Source of the DNA: Burkholderiaceae bacterium
Lineage (GTDB): Bacteria > Pseudomonadota > Gammaproteobacteria > Burkholderiales > Burkholderiaceae
Assembly: GCA_947457745.1 (NCBI GenBank)
Contig: CANGWT010000032.1
Location: 1 to 13,986 of the forward strand
DNA length: 13,986 bases
Direction: 5' to 3'
Below are positions 13,937 to 13,986 of this stretch, piece after piece (within the stretch, counting starts at the first letter, position 1; the number at the start of each line of letters is the position of its first letter). Both the position numbers and the translations under genes were made by a program. Below the pieces are notes generated by a model that saw only the letters and a list, made by a program, of their open reading frames with translations, made no database searches and had not been told where the DNA came from.

Positions 13937-13986
13937 GTCATGTCTGAACGAAAACCTGAATTTTCCTGAAATACCCTTTTTTTTCA

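Overview
The window looks like chromosomal DNA of a freshwater betaproteobacterium of the Burkholderiales. Polynucleobacter or a close relative is my best guess, from moderate GC, compact spacing and the character of the ParC/ParE, MeaB and mutase proteins. The genus is inference; no rRNA or other taxonomic marker is present. I see no tRNA, rRNA, CRISPR array, insertion sequence or prophage, and all genes have similar composition.

Region 1 (1-4180) is a propionyl-CoA / methylmalonyl-CoA module. On the minus strand, in transcription order, are a B12-dependent methylmalonyl-CoA mutase (scpA/mcm type), its G-protein chaperone MeaB, and the start of the propionyl-CoA carboxylase beta subunit, which runs off the left edge. 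A GntR/FCD regulator is divergently transcribed. The 96-bp gap between regulator and mutase holds two overlapping divergent promoters and a palindrome with a TGTATACA core that looks like the regulator's operator.

Region 2 (4181-5153) has a bidirectional terminator followed by two short class I c-type cytochrome genes on the minus strand. They have signal peptides and one CXXCH each. An exact FNR/ANR-type box (TTGAT-N4-ATCAA) lies just upstream of the first.

Region 3 (5154-9424) resembles the accessory part of an aerobic CO dehydrogenase / xanthine-oxidase-type molybdoenzyme locus: a MoxR-like AAA+ ATPase (CoxD-like), a VWA protein (CoxE-like), a RidA-family protein, a MobA/MocA-like nucleotidyltransferase on the opposite strand, and an XdhC/CoxI-family protein. 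The catalytic molybdoenzyme subunits are absent from the window, so this is a maturation set without its client. A terminator closes the region.

Region 4 (9490-13922) is the topoisomerase IV operon parE-parC on the minus strand, with the two genes overlapping by one base (TAATG). parE appears nearly leaderless. Most of the window is ordinary housekeeping and central metabolism. The points most worth checking are the overlapping promoter/operator architecture at gntR-mcm, the FNR box at the cytochromes, and the orphan molybdoenzyme-maturation cluster.
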